A DNA stretch of 24,866 nucleotides from JBKEDH01 sp047975295 (GCA_047975295.1 JBKEDH010000150.1:1-24866), one strand, 5' to 3'; positions 1 to 8,318 are shown, counted from the first letter of the stretch. Made by a program: numbers and translations. The notes: a model not told the origin generated them from the letters alone.

Positions 1-80
1 AAGGTTTTAAAAACATGATTTTACAGAAAAATAAATACGTATTTCAACCTTGCTAAAAAGATTTCACTTTTAATTTTTCA

Positions 81-473
81 TTAAGAAATAAAATTGGGTG
101 GCGGTGTGTCCACCAAAAGCGTATTCTCGTAGAAAACAGGAGGGTTGTAAACAGATTTATTTTCTTCCGAAGAAAAAGATACATTGGTATTTTTAACGGT
201 GTTTATTTCCGAAGCGAAAAACAGATCCAGCATTAGGCGTTTTGTTTCCTGAGTAGGAATTTCGCCATTACCATCGGTTTCGGCCAAAGCTTTGGTTAAT
301 TGGCATTTGCCATAACAACCTTGTTGGTTGTCCTTTTGTACACAAAGTGTTTTAGAAATAACTTCCTGATTGGCTACAAAGTTGACCATAATAACCAAAT
401 TGTTAAGATTGTGTGCCAACAAAATAAATGTTAGGACAAAAATGGTTATTTTATGGGGCAACATCTTAATCAT
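81..473 (-). CDS. small exported protein with CxGKC cysteine motif
   Basis: This is a 130-residue protein with a hydrophobic N-terminus (about residues 8-30) that would act as a signal anchor or signal peptide. It is followed by three cysteines, C44, C53 and C57, the last two in the motif CYGKC. The C-terminal half is polar and ends in a Pro-rich tail. I recall similar small proteins as common in flavobacteria and often near metal-uptake genes, but no function is established to my knowledge. The cysteine spacing could bind a metal or form a disulfide; that is inference. The start at 473 is the first ATG; a second in-frame ATG at codon 4 (464) is equally possible. The gene is separated from the upstream peroxidase gene by 245 bp holding an inverted repeat, so it is probably its own transcription unit. 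Confidence 0.7.
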   Translation of the reverse strand: MIKMLPHKITIFVLTFILLAHNLNNLVIMVNFVANQEVISKTLCVQKDNQQGCYGKCQLTKALAETDGNGEIPTQETKRLMLDLFFASEINTVKNTNVSFSSEENKSVYNPPVFYENTLLVDTPPPNFIS

Positions 474-477
474 ATTA

Positions 478-485
478 CAAAATTA
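478..485 (-). promoter_or_regulatory. possible -7 promoter element of the CxGKC gene
   Basis: The minus strand reads TAATTTTG here, matching the Bacteroidota -7 consensus TAnnTTTG, only 4 nt before the ATG at 473. If used, the transcript would be leaderless or nearly so, or translation would begin at the second ATG (464). No convincing -33 TTTG was found and the region is very AT-rich, so a chance match is possible. Confidence 0.25.
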
Positions 486-533
486 AAGTACTTTTTGATT
501 TTTGTTTATGATTTTTGTTAGTTTTTTAGATTG

Positions 534-684
534 AACTCGTTTAAATCACTTCTTTTTCAATTGGCTAACAAATTGCATTTTTTTGTCTTTTTTTTCTTAC
601 TTGGTCTACTATACAACTTAAAAAGTCTTCAACAGAACAAAAATCTTCTAATTTTCGCTTCAATCCAAAAAGTTTAAACGAGTT
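534..684. repeat. inverted-repeat-bounded 151-bp intergenic element
   Basis: AACTCGTTTAAA at 534-545 is repeated perfectly in inverse orientation as TTTAAACGAGTT at 673-684. Similarity continues inward if a 6-nt gap is allowed: CTTTTT followed by an ATTG-containing stretch on both arms. The 127-bp interior carries no open frame. The arrangement fits a small non-autonomous (MITE-like) element or a degraded insertion end. A flanking ATTG occurs on both sides but no clean target duplication can be defined. Confidence 0.4.
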
Positions 685-718
685 TATTGATTATCTGTTA
701 TTTTTAAATAATTTGGAG

Positions 719-1852
719 TTACTTTGGTAAAATGGGAGGATGTTCCCTTCTGTTTCTGGACTCAAGAGTTTCCAAGAAAGCTATAAGTGCTTGTTTTTCT
801 TCAATGGATAGGTCTAATTTTTTAAGTAATGATGATGTTACAGGAAATAAAGTGTCATTCAATTGGTTGTTTTTTCGGTGTGGGCGGGGCATCCCGGCAT
901 TATATAAGTTTACTACACCTTCGAGATTAGGAAACAAGCCATTGTGCATATAAGGATCTGTTCTTGAAATTTCACGTAGACTTGAAGTTTTAAATTTACC
1001 AACATCTTCTTTTTTGCCTGTCACTTCATATTGTCCTAAATCTTCAAATTTGCGACCGTAATACGTTAAGCCAGTATTGTGGAATTGATTGTCTGAAAAA
1101 TATCCTGAATTATGACAGTTTATACATCGAGCTTTGGTTCTGAATAAATGTAAACCTAAAACTTCATTATCGTTATAAATATCGGATTCCCCTGCTATAA
1201 AACGATCAAATTTGGTGCTTTCACTTATTATGGTACGCTCGTAGGTTACAATGGCTTTTCGTATTTTTTCTTCTGTAACTTGTGGCGTTCCATACGTTTT
1301 TTCAAACAAAGCTTTATAGCCTTTTATTTTTGAAATAGAATTGACAGCCAAATTTATATGAAAATTCATTTCAAGTGGATCCTTTATGGGGAAATTAACT
1401 TGCTCCTCTAAACTGGTAGCACGACCATCCCAAAATAATTTATCGGCAAAGGTGACGTTTAAAAGTGTCATGGAATTTCGACGGCCTTGTTGACGATTAT
1501 GGCCATAGCTTACACGACGTCCATCCCCCCACCCAATTTCCGAGTCGTGACAACTGGCGCAGGCTATTTGCTCACTTGACGAGAGACGGGGGTCGAAAAA
1601 CAACATTTTGCCAAGTTCTTTTTTTTCGTTGGAAAACGGATTGTCTTCGGGAAATACCACTTCAGGTAAATGTCCGATATCTTTAAAATTTACTACCGAA
1701 GAATCAATAAAAGGTCTTGGCCACTGGTCGTAGTTGTTACTACTGTAGAGTTTTCGTAATGTGGGTATATCGTAATCTTGGGTATTTGTAAAGGCAGCAA
1801 ACAGCAATATAGTTGCTGTTAGCCAAACTATTAAACTGTATTTTTTGTTCAT
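719..1852 (-). CDS. di-heme cytochrome c peroxidase (CCP/MauG superfamily)
   Basis: A 377-residue exported protein of the bacterial di-heme peroxidase superfamily, which normally reduces hydrogen peroxide in the periplasm using c-type heme electrons. An N-terminal hydrophobic segment (about residues 6-21) serves as signal peptide or anchor. Two heme-attachment motifs are visible, CASCH at 98-102 and CINCH at 243-247, with the family motif FWDGR at 140-144. YMHNG at 301-305 offers Met302, the usual distal ligand of the high-potential heme in true peroxidases; MauG has Tyr there. Length is normal. The ATG overlaps the stop codon of the upstream barrel gene by one base (TAATG), implying translational coupling, so this is the last gene of the TonB receptor operon. 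The role in that operon is not known; local redox chemistry on iron or heme, or peroxide defence during uptake, are inferences. Confidence 0.88.
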   Translation of the reverse strand: MNKKYSLIVWLTATILLFAAFTNTQDYDIPTLRKLYSSNNYDQWPRPFIDSSVVNFKDIGHLPEVVFPEDNPFSNEKKELGKMLFFDPRLSSSEQIACASCHDSEIGWGDGRRVSYGHNRQQGRRNSMTLLNVTFADKLFWDGRATSLEEQVNFPIKDPLEMNFHINLAVNSISKIKGYKALFEKTYGTPQVTEEKIRKAIVTYERTIISESTKFDRFIAGESDIYNDNEVLGLHLFRTKARCINCHNSGYFSDNQFHNTGLTYYGRKFEDLGQYEVTGKKEDVGKFKTSSLREISRTDPYMHNGLFPNLEGVVNLYNAGMPRPHRKNNQLNDTLFPVTSSLLKKLDLSIEEKQALIAFLETLESRNRREHPPILPK

Positions 1853-3450
1853 TAATAACTTACTATTAAACTGGCGTGGCCGTAGTATTGTTTAGATTTA
1901 TTGAAATTTAGCATGTTTTGAAGCGGTATAGCATAGCCTCCTTCTAATTTTAAACTTAACTGTACATTGTTTTTTTGTTTAAAATGAAGTGTATTTCCTA
2001 AGCATAAACTTAACTGATTTTTGGTAAATAACTCGAAATCGGGATAAATAACTTCGTTGTAAAAGTCTCTTAATGTGTAGGCAGCAAAATCGTATTCAGC
2101 AATGTTGTTTAGAGCTTCGATATTACCTTGATAAAAATTGGAATCTACATTTAGTCTTAAATTATATTTTAAATAAGGAGCTAAACTTACTTTGTTCGAA
2201 ACAGGAAATAAACGAAGTATATATTGTTCGACTTGAAAATTAGAATAAGAAGACTTTGTGGTCGAAAGAGCATCTTTTTGGTCTAAATCCCAGTAATTAA
2301 AATCTATACCTAAATCCCAAAAATCTTGATTGGTTTTTGTATTTAAATAAGAAACCGAAGCTAAATAATTGTTTTGTGTTCTAGAATAGGTTTTTCCTCC
2401 TTTAGAATACCAGAAGTTGCTGCCGTTTTCAAAATTGCCTTGTAGTTTTAGTTTCAAGGTTTTATTTGGAGCTATATTGTATAAACTTAATATTTTGGTG
2501 TTTATGGTTGTGGGTTTAAAATCTGCGTGGTATTCATTGCTGTCTTTTTTATCGATAACGCCACTTGTTTTATAAGTGAGTTGGTTTTTGTACAACAAAT
2601 TAAAATCTGCCATAATAGTAACTTTATTATGCGTGTAAGTATAACCTAACTCTATGCTATACTTGTTGGTAATACGTTTTGTTGAAGGAATATTAGTACT
2701 AAAAGGACTGGAAAGTGTACCATATCCTAAAAACCATTTTACATAAATATCGTAATTTACAGGTCTGTTTTTATTAATATTCGAAAATATATTTTTGTTA
2801 TCTACGTTATAATATCCGTACATTGCACTTACTTTTACATGATACTTATCGTTTATTTTGAAATTAGAACCTAACGTAAAATTTAATTCGTTATAGGTTA
2901 CCTCGGTTCTTGGGTCGTAATCGGTACGGTATTTATTGGCTAAGTTATATTTTGTTTTAAAAAGTACTTTAAATCTGTTTTTTATTGGAATTATAAAACC
3001 ACCATCTATATTATACTCTTGGTTATTCCAGTTGGCGGCTTTAGATACTGCAAAATAATGTGGGTCTTCCATTATGCCATGTTTTGGCAACATAAACGAT
3101 AAATTCCATTTTAAGTTTTTATAATAACTTTTAGAAATATCGATACCACCAAAAAATAGTATATTTTTATTGTTTCGGTATAAGCCTTGTGTTTTTAAAC
3201 CAAATTCTGTTGATATTTCTGGTTCTTGAGCTTGTTTAAGGTCGCCACTTTCGGTATTAATATACAATGAGGAGGCCGTATAATCTTTTATAAAATAATA
3301 ACTATAATTTAATGGAGTCATATTAAAATCGGAAACCAATTGTTCTGTGAAAGGTTGTGAAACAGGATTTTTAACAAAATTTGTGTTTTGTCCAAGTACT
3401 TTTAATATAAGCATAAAAAATAGTATATATGTAAAATACAGCCTCTTCAT
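1852..3450 (-). CDS. DUF6850-like outer-membrane beta-barrel protein
   Basis: A 532-residue protein with a signal peptide (residues 1-20, ending VLGQ) and a long run of alternating hydrophobic and polar, Tyr/Asn/Lys-rich strands typical of an outer-membrane beta-barrel. It ends in an aromatic residue (LIVSY), a common barrel-assembly signal. Order and composition match the family I recall as DUF6850, found next to DUF4876 genes in Bacteroidota; the family name is from memory. It has no TonB plug, so it is a companion barrel rather than a second receptor. It starts 9 bp after the small exported protein gene and its stop overlaps the peroxidase start. It may be a second surface component or an anchor for the DUF4876 lipoprotein (inference). 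Confidence 0.7.
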   Translation of the reverse strand: MKRLYFTYILFFMLILKVLGQNTNFVKNPVSQPFTEQLVSDFNMTPLNYSYYFIKDYTASSLYINTESGDLKQAQEPEISTEFGLKTQGLYRNNKNILFFGGIDISKSYYKNLKWNLSFMLPKHGIMEDPHYFAVSKAANWNNQEYNIDGGFIIPIKNRFKVLFKTKYNLANKYRTDYDPRTEVTYNELNFTLGSNFKINDKYHVKVSAMYGYYNVDNKNIFSNINKNRPVNYDIYVKWFLGYGTLSSPFSTNIPSTKRITNKYSIELGYTYTHNKVTIMADFNLLYKNQLTYKTSGVIDKKDSNEYHADFKPTTINTKILSLYNIAPNKTLKLKLQGNFENGSNFWYSKGGKTYSRTQNNYLASVSYLNTKTNQDFWDLGIDFNYWDLDQKDALSTTKSSYSNFQVEQYILRLFPVSNKVSLAPYLKYNLRLNVDSNFYQGNIEALNNIAEYDFAAYTLRDFYNEVIYPDFELFTKNQLSLCLGNTLHFKQKNNVQLSLKLEGGYAIPLQNMLNFNKSKQYYGHASLIVSY

Positions 3451-3459
3451 TATTAATAC

Positions 3460-3840
3460 TTATTGAATTTCAACAGTTCCCGAAGGGTCAGAGTCTACCC
3501 AACATTTCAGATATTTTAAAAAATCGCCAAAAACATTGGTAAAGGTCATTTCTTCGGTAAAAACATAGATTTTATCTTTGGTAACAAAGGCTAAATATTC
3601 TCCGTTATTTAGTTCTTTTAACTCTCCCGGTAAATTGGAAAATGCGTTGTTGCATTGTTCTTTTGCTTTGCCATCGTAAATATAACTGGCTTGATATACT
3701 TTTACGGTCACACCTCCCTGTTCCTCATTAGTTCCGTTTGAACTTTGGTTAAAGGTTTGAAAATCCTTAGTGGAAACAGATTGCCCAAAAAGCGAATATG
3801 TGAATAATACAAAGATTATTGCTATTAGTTTTGCTTTCAT
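3460..3840 (-). CDS. small exported protein, function unknown
   Basis: A 126-residue protein with a clear signal peptide (residues 1-19, ending SLFGQ) and a mixed alpha/beta mature part with no family I can name. It has two cysteines, C63 and C113, which could form a disulfide in the periplasm. It lies 20 bp after the DUF4876 gene and 9 bp before the barrel gene on the same strand, so it is almost certainly co-transcribed with them. Nothing in the sequence indicates a heme or metal centre. Confidence 0.7.
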   Translation of the reverse strand: MKAKLIAIIFVLFTYSLFGQSVSTKDFQTFNQSSNGTNEEQGGVTVKVYQASYIYDGKAKEQCNNAFSNLPGELKELNNGEYLAFVTKDKIYVFTEEMTFTNVFGDFLKYLKCWVDSDPSGTVEIQ

Positions 3841-3860
3841 TTTTTGTTCTTTTTTAGTAA

Positions 3861-5207
3861 TTATTCAATTTCAACGACAGGAGGTCCTGCAACTTCAAAA
3901 TCATTAAACGAGTTGTTAGTATCTTGATAAAACACATTACCGTTAGTGTTTGGCTTTTTCAAACGAATTACAGACTCCGAAGAGTATTTTCCTGAAATGG
4001 TTGCAGCTTCTCCAGCGTCTATGCTGTCGGGTAATCGTTTAGGTTTAGCATTGGATGTATCTGTATGCTGTGCTTCCATACCATCTAAAATGTAGGTAAT
4101 GGGTATTTGTAGGAATCTTTTTGTAGTTTCGGTGTAGTTGTCGGAAGTAATACTTGGTAATGGTACAGAATTCCATGAGTTAAATGTATCGTTATCTGCT
4201 TCAAAAATAACAAAAGCATCTCGACCAAGCGGATCGAAAATTAAATCGCGGCCTCCTCCATTTTTAAAGACTACTGTCATGTTTACAGAGTTTGGGTTGT
4301 CAATATCGTAATCAAGGTAGGCACTACCTATCGATTCCTGATAGGGTCTAAAATAGGCCTCAAATGGTGCTTGGCTTAAATCGATAGTCAAGTCGGGATT
4401 CAATACTTCATAAACAACTGTTTCTCCCTCATCGTCTGTTATTGTTAGCGGAGCTTTATGGTTTATAGCTGTAGCGGCAACAATGGCGCTTTCACCTGGT
4501 ACAAGTGGATAGTCTTCACCCGAACCCGGAAACTGTATTACTTCATCGGAATATACATAATGCGTGTTCGCATTTTCAGCATAGGCTTGGTAAAGTGATT
4601 GGCTCCAGTCGTACTGTCCGTTCGGTAAATGGTACGATTTTAGGGTAGAAGGTATTGAGGTGGTACCCCAAACTTGAGCAAAGTAAATACCGTCTAAATA
4701 TAAAGTTTCATTTGAGTTATTGTGTACTTCAAAAAATTGGTCTCTAAATACGGCTCCCAACTTAGTGTCGGAACCCGAAAAATAAACCTGCTTAATAATT
4801 AAGTTGCCGATTCTGCCGGTTACTAACACGAGGTTTGTTGTTGTTGAGGAATTTGCTGTAATAGAAATATTGTCTTCCGAAGCATTAAAACTTACATCTC
4901 CATTGGTTTCTTGGCCCCATGCTGCAGTATAAGCTTCGGCAGTATAAGTTAGCGAAGCTGTAACTTTATAATTGCCTGGGACAACACTTAATGTGGCGTT
5001 GCCATTAGTGTCTGTGGTTGCAGAATAGGTTTTTCCATCTTCACCACTGGTAATGCTTATATTAACATTAGGAGCATTGGCATTATTGTAATCTTCGCTA
5101 AACTTAATATTAAAGGTATGTTCAATGGGCGCGACAAAATTGTCGTCGTCGTTATTACAAGAAAAAGCGAGAATACTTAACAGTAGTGGAATTATGATTT
5201 TTTTCAT
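3861..5207 (-). CDS. DUF4876 family surface lipoprotein
   Basis: A 448-residue lipoprotein: the signal peptide ends in a lipobox (LAFSC, lipidated Cys17) followed by NNDDD, an acidic stretch of the type linked to surface export of Bacteroidota lipoproteins. Residues about 28-128 form a carboxypeptidase-regulatory-like Ig fold (TDTNGNATLSVVPG signature). The remainder begins with GNLIIKQVYFSGS and matches the DUF4876 family as I recall it. The gene follows the TonB receptor by 12 bp, the position normally held by the surface ligand-binding partner of such a receptor. The ligand is unknown; because the operon carries the same putative metal operator as the hmuR operon, an iron or heme ligand is the working inference. 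Confidence 0.75.
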   Translation of the reverse strand: MKKIIIPLLLSILAFSCNNDDDNFVAPIEHTFNIKFSEDYNNANAPNVNISITSGEDGKTYSATTDTNGNATLSVVPGNYKVTASLTYTAEAYTAAWGQETNGDVSFNASEDNISITANSSTTTNLVLVTGRIGNLIIKQVYFSGSDTKLGAVFRDQFFEVHNNSNETLYLDGIYFAQVWGTTSIPSTLKSYHLPNGQYDWSQSLYQAYAENANTHYVYSDEVIQFPGSGEDYPLVPGESAIVAATAINHKAPLTITDDEGETVVYEVLNPDLTIDLSQAPFEAYFRPYQESIGSAYLDYDIDNPNSVNMTVVFKNGGGRDLIFDPLGRDAFVIFEADNDTFNSWNSVPLPSITSDNYTETTKRFLQIPITYILDGMEAQHTDTSNAKPKRLPDSIDAGEAATISGKYSSESVIRLKKPNTNGNVFYQDTNNSFNDFEVAGPPVVEIE

Positions 5208-5219
5208 AACTAATTAATT

Positions 5220-7895
5220 TTAAAATTTATATTGAATGTTTGCCCCAAAACTTATGTTGGGGTTTTTAGTGCTTTCATTGCCTTTGCTGTCCTTTATTAA
5301 TGGATGATAGTTTAAAAAGTTATTGGCGTAAAGTGACATACTTATACCGTTTAACATCTCTTTGGTGATACGTAAATGGAAATTATGATATATGGGGGTT
5401 ATTACATCTTCTGTGGTAGATGGGTTGAGCCATAAATCTTTATATTCATCCAATTGGCTTTTGCTTTCCGAAATGTAAATGGTTTCGCCATATTCATTTA
5501 TATATCCAATTGGATATATGCTTGAAGTGGTAGCATAAACTGTATTTCGTGTGTATTGCTCGGCTGTTAGCGATATTAGTAAGCCTATATCGGATAAGTG
5601 ATGTGTTATGGTGCCACGTAATCTTAAAGCATCATTTTTAATTGGTTTTTTTTGGTAGATACCATAAGGAAGACTAACATTTAACTTGTTTATATTTGCC
5701 TTTGTATAATCTAATTTTGAGGACGAGTTGCTATAGACATACGAACCGTTTAAACTAAAAGAGGTGTTAATAGCTTCAATTTTTTTGAAGTTTGCAAAAA
5801 ACTCGATACCAGTATCTTTTACAAAATTGGCATTTGTGTTTAATGTATAATCCAATAGAAAAGGTGAATATCCCGTAACTTCGTAAGTTGGTGGAGATTG
5901 AGGGTCAGCAAAGGTGAATTCTACTTCGGGAAAATCTACCAACGAAAATTTAGAGTAAGAAGTAACACCATCATAAGTGTAATTATGATATCCTGTTAAT
6001 GAAAAACTACCAAAACTTGGGTTGTAGTTTAAGCCAATTTCGTATTTCCAACTTTTCGAAGGCTTTATATTCTGCTTATTTATTTCTTCCTTATAAGTTT
6101 GTATTAAGTTAAATGAATAATAACTAGTTCGGAAATCGCGAATTAAAATATCAAAGTATCTGTCACCCGGAAATATTTGTGATAATGATGGGGCTTTTGT
6201 AGCAAAACCTAATCCTCCTCGAATGCTAAATTGGTTGGTTATTTCGGTTCCTAAATTTATTCTAGGGCTAAAACTTGAAAATCCATTTTGGTTATCGAAC
6301 CTAAATCCGATATTGGCAAAAATATCGTGTCCGGAATTCATGGTGTAAGTAATATTGTCTTGAACATAAATTCCAAAATTATATCTTGGTTTTACATATT
6401 TCCCGTAATCTAAAGGGCGAAATCCTTCTTTTGAACTGACGGATGCTCCCGAAGTATTTATGGTTAGTTGAGTATGCGCATTGGCAGGATCGTACCCTCG
6501 TCCTTTTCCTTTATTATCACTTATACTAAAGTTTGTGCCAAGCGACATATTATGCCTAAATTTTTCGGTTTCTAAGCTTTTATCTATTGAAAAACTTGTG
6601 TTAAAGTTTATAGGTTGCCCATATGTTTGTTTAATTTGTAAATAACTTACAGGGGTGTATTTTCCTGTATATAAGCTGGTCTCTATAGCAGTTGGTATAA
6701 CATTTCCCCCAAAATTGTAAAAAGACTGACGATATGAGTGTTGATAAGTGTACGAAAATCCCGTATTAAAATTAAAATGATCGATGAAAGCAGTATCGAA
6801 CTGTTTACTAAAGCGATTACTTATTTTAAAACCACGATCTGTTTTCGATGCTATTTCTTTACCGCCATCATCATTATCTTTATCATAATTTTTATCGTCA
6901 AAATTATTATGAAGTGTTAGAGATAAAGTATTTTTAATAGTTTTGTTCTTGTTGTACATAGACCATATACCCGATGTCGTAATTCTATCATATTGTTCTA
7001 AACTATTTCTTGGGTCGGCATTGGAGTTTAAATAATCTAAAGAAATACTTAAATCTCCCCACTTATCGTTTAGTTTAAAGCCTTTACCAAAGCTTACTGA
7101 GGTTGTGCCTCCTCTAATATTGGCTGACACCCGATATGGTGTAACGCCCGCTTTACGGTTTATTTTAATAACGCCCGATGTTAAATTACCATATTTGGCA
7201 TCAGGAATACCCGAAATAACCTCAACCTCATCAATATTAGCAGCAGGAATAGTACGTAAATCTATACCTGTATTTGCATTGTCATAATCTGTTAAATTGG
7301 AATTAAGAGTAGCTCCTCTATAGGTTTGCATGTTTTCATCGTTAGATAATTGCATACCGTCTAAAATATACGAAACCCCAAAGGCATTTAAGCTGTTATT
7401 AGGCGCAGCTGTACGTAACGAAATGGTATTGGAGGTATTTAGAGAAGGAGGTGTTATATCCTGCCCAGGCAACTGGTTTAAAATATCGGCTAAACTATAG
7501 GCTTGTACTTGATTTACAGCATATTCGTCCAACACTATAGCCGAACCTATTTTATTGCGTTTTGGTATAGCAGTTACCATAACTTCGTCTAGTCTTAAAT
7601 CTTCATTTTTTAAAAATACCTTAATGTAATTTGCCGTAATATCCTTTGCTGTAACAAATTGTGTTTTCTTCCCCAGTTGCTGGATTTTTAATTCAATATT
7701 ATTGCCAATAATTTTCAATGAAAAACGGCCATTCTTATCGGTTATCGTCCATTTATTATCTTTAATGTTTACAATGGTAACACTTTCTAAAGGGGTATTA
7801 CTTTCAAAATCGATTACTTCACCATGTACAATCTTTTGATTTTGTGCTGAAAGCGTAATCGATACCATCAATATTACAACATAAAAAAGTTTCAT
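5220..7895 (-). CDS. TonB-dependent outer-membrane receptor with carboxypeptidase-like N-domain
   Basis: An 891-residue outer-membrane receptor. A signal peptide (residues 1-17) is followed by a carboxypeptidase D regulatory-like domain (about 21-100; HGEVIDFESNTPLESV then DKNGRFSLKI), a TonB-box-like segment DEVMVTA at 103-109, a plug domain to about residue 250 (ILDGMQL and SGIPDAKYGNLTSGVI motifs), and a 22-strand-type barrel ending in Phe (NIQYKF). It would import a ligand bound by the adjacent DUF4876 lipoprotein, using energy from TonB-ExbBD. It heads a five-gene operon with gaps of 9-20 bp and one overlap. A putative Fur-like operator and a TACATTTG element lie directly upstream, closely matching those of hmuR. 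The substrate is not evident from sequence; iron in some chelated form or heme is inferred from the shared operator. Confidence 0.9.
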   Translation of the reverse strand: MKLFYVVILMVSITLSAQNQKIVHGEVIDFESNTPLESVTIVNIKDNKWTITDKNGRFSLKIIGNNIELKIQQLGKKTQFVTAKDITANYIKVFLKNEDLRLDEVMVTAIPKRNKIGSAIVLDEYAVNQVQAYSLADILNQLPGQDITPPSLNTSNTISLRTAAPNNSLNAFGVSYILDGMQLSNDENMQTYRGATLNSNLTDYDNANTGIDLRTIPAANIDEVEVISGIPDAKYGNLTSGVIKINRKAGVTPYRVSANIRGGTTSVSFGKGFKLNDKWGDLSISLDYLNSNADPRNSLEQYDRITTSGIWSMYNKNKTIKNTLSLTLHNNFDDKNYDKDNDDGGKEIASKTDRGFKISNRFSKQFDTAFIDHFNFNTGFSYTYQHSYRQSFYNFGGNVIPTAIETSLYTGKYTPVSYLQIKQTYGQPINFNTSFSIDKSLETEKFRHNMSLGTNFSISDNKGKGRGYDPANAHTQLTINTSGASVSSKEGFRPLDYGKYVKPRYNFGIYVQDNITYTMNSGHDIFANIGFRFDNQNGFSSFSPRINLGTEITNQFSIRGGLGFATKAPSLSQIFPGDRYFDILIRDFRTSYYSFNLIQTYKEEINKQNIKPSKSWKYEIGLNYNPSFGSFSLTGYHNYTYDGVTSYSKFSLVDFPEVEFTFADPQSPPTYEVTGYSPFLLDYTLNTNANFVKDTGIEFFANFKKIEAINTSFSLNGSYVYSNSSSKLDYTKANINKLNVSLPYGIYQKKPIKNDALRLRGTITHHLSDIGLLISLTAEQYTRNTVYATTSSIYPIGYINEYGETIYISESKSQLDEYKDLWLNPSTTEDVITPIYHNFHLRITKEMLNGISMSLYANNFLNYHPLIKDSKGNESTKNPNISFGANIQYKF

Positions 7896-7913
7896 ACTTT
7901 TTAAATAGGGCTA

Positions 7914-7946
7914 CAAATGTAAGTTATTTTTATTTATTCTAAATAA
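7914..7946 (-). promoter_or_regulatory. promoter with Fur-like operator for the TonB/DUF4876 operon
   Basis: On the minus strand the -7 element TACATTTG occupies 7921-7914, matching TAnnTTTG. Two nt upstream, 7946-7924 holds a 23-bp sequence beginning TTATTTAGAATAAATAAAAA. It is identical at 22 of 23 positions to the sequence at 17493-17515 before hmuR, with the same orientation and nearly the same distance to the ATG (28 versus 29 nt). The left half TTAGAAT followed by one base and ATT fits half of a 7-1-7 Fur-type box. Its position just upstream of the -7 element suits repression by promoter occlusion. Confidence 0.65.
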
Positions 7947-7968
7947 TAATTACTTTAATTTCTCGTGA

Positions 7969-8289
7969 TACACGACAAAAATTTACAAAATAGCTTAATA
8001 AACCGTAAAGAGAATTTCTTTCTCTTTTTAGATAAAATTGAAGTTTAAGAGAATAGCTTAAACTTTTGGTTATTCTCTAATAAATAAGATTGGCTTTTTT
8101 TAAAAACAAATAAAAATATCTTTCGGGTAATAAGTTTAGTTGAGTAATTTTGTGATAATTATTCTTAGTACATGACAAAAAATCTTTTTATTGGTGTATC
8201 TAACTAATTTTTAAAATCTTCAAGTTATGAAGGTTTAATATTTTTGTTTATCTGTATATTAAAGATAATTTGTAATTTTTTGTCGTGTA
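7969..8289. repeat. 321-bp inverted-repeat-bounded intergenic region
   Basis: TACACGACAAAAA at 7969-7981 recurs inverted, ending at 8289. Imperfect similarity extends about 30 bp inward on each side (ATTTACAAAA against AATTACAAAT, then TA-CTT). A third, shorter direct copy, TACATGACAAAAAATC, starts at 8169, exactly 200 bp from the first. Inside lie two mutually exclusive hairpins: AAGTTTAAG (8041-8049) with CTTAAACTT (8057-8065), or AGAGAATA (8048-8055) with TATTCTCT (8071-8078). There is no open frame of note and no clear target duplication. It could be a MITE or a decayed insertion element. The rest of the intergenic stretch 7896-8318 holds only the two promoters listed separately. Confidence 0.4.
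8239..8246 (+). promoter_or_regulatory. candidate -7 element of the DUF423 gene
   Basis: TATTTTTG matches TAnnTTTG about 72 nt before the chosen ATG at 8319. It overlaps the alternative TTG start at 8244, which argues against that upstream start. It lies inside the inverted-repeat-bounded region, so if real the promoter belongs to that element. Confidence 0.35.
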
Positions 8290-8318
8290 CCATAGGTGGT
8301 ATTTATATAATTGTAAAC

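Noticed and set aside
33..44. Perfect palindrome AAATACGTATTT near the left edge, enclosed by AAGGTT/AACCTT
   Set aside because: Short and AT-rich, with the neighbouring gene outside the window; no function can be supported.
8244..8318. 75-bp N-terminal extension of the DUF423 frame from a TTG codon
   Set aside because: It overlaps a likely -7 promoter element and moves the conserved GAFGAH motif away from its normal position; the ATG at 8319 fits the family.
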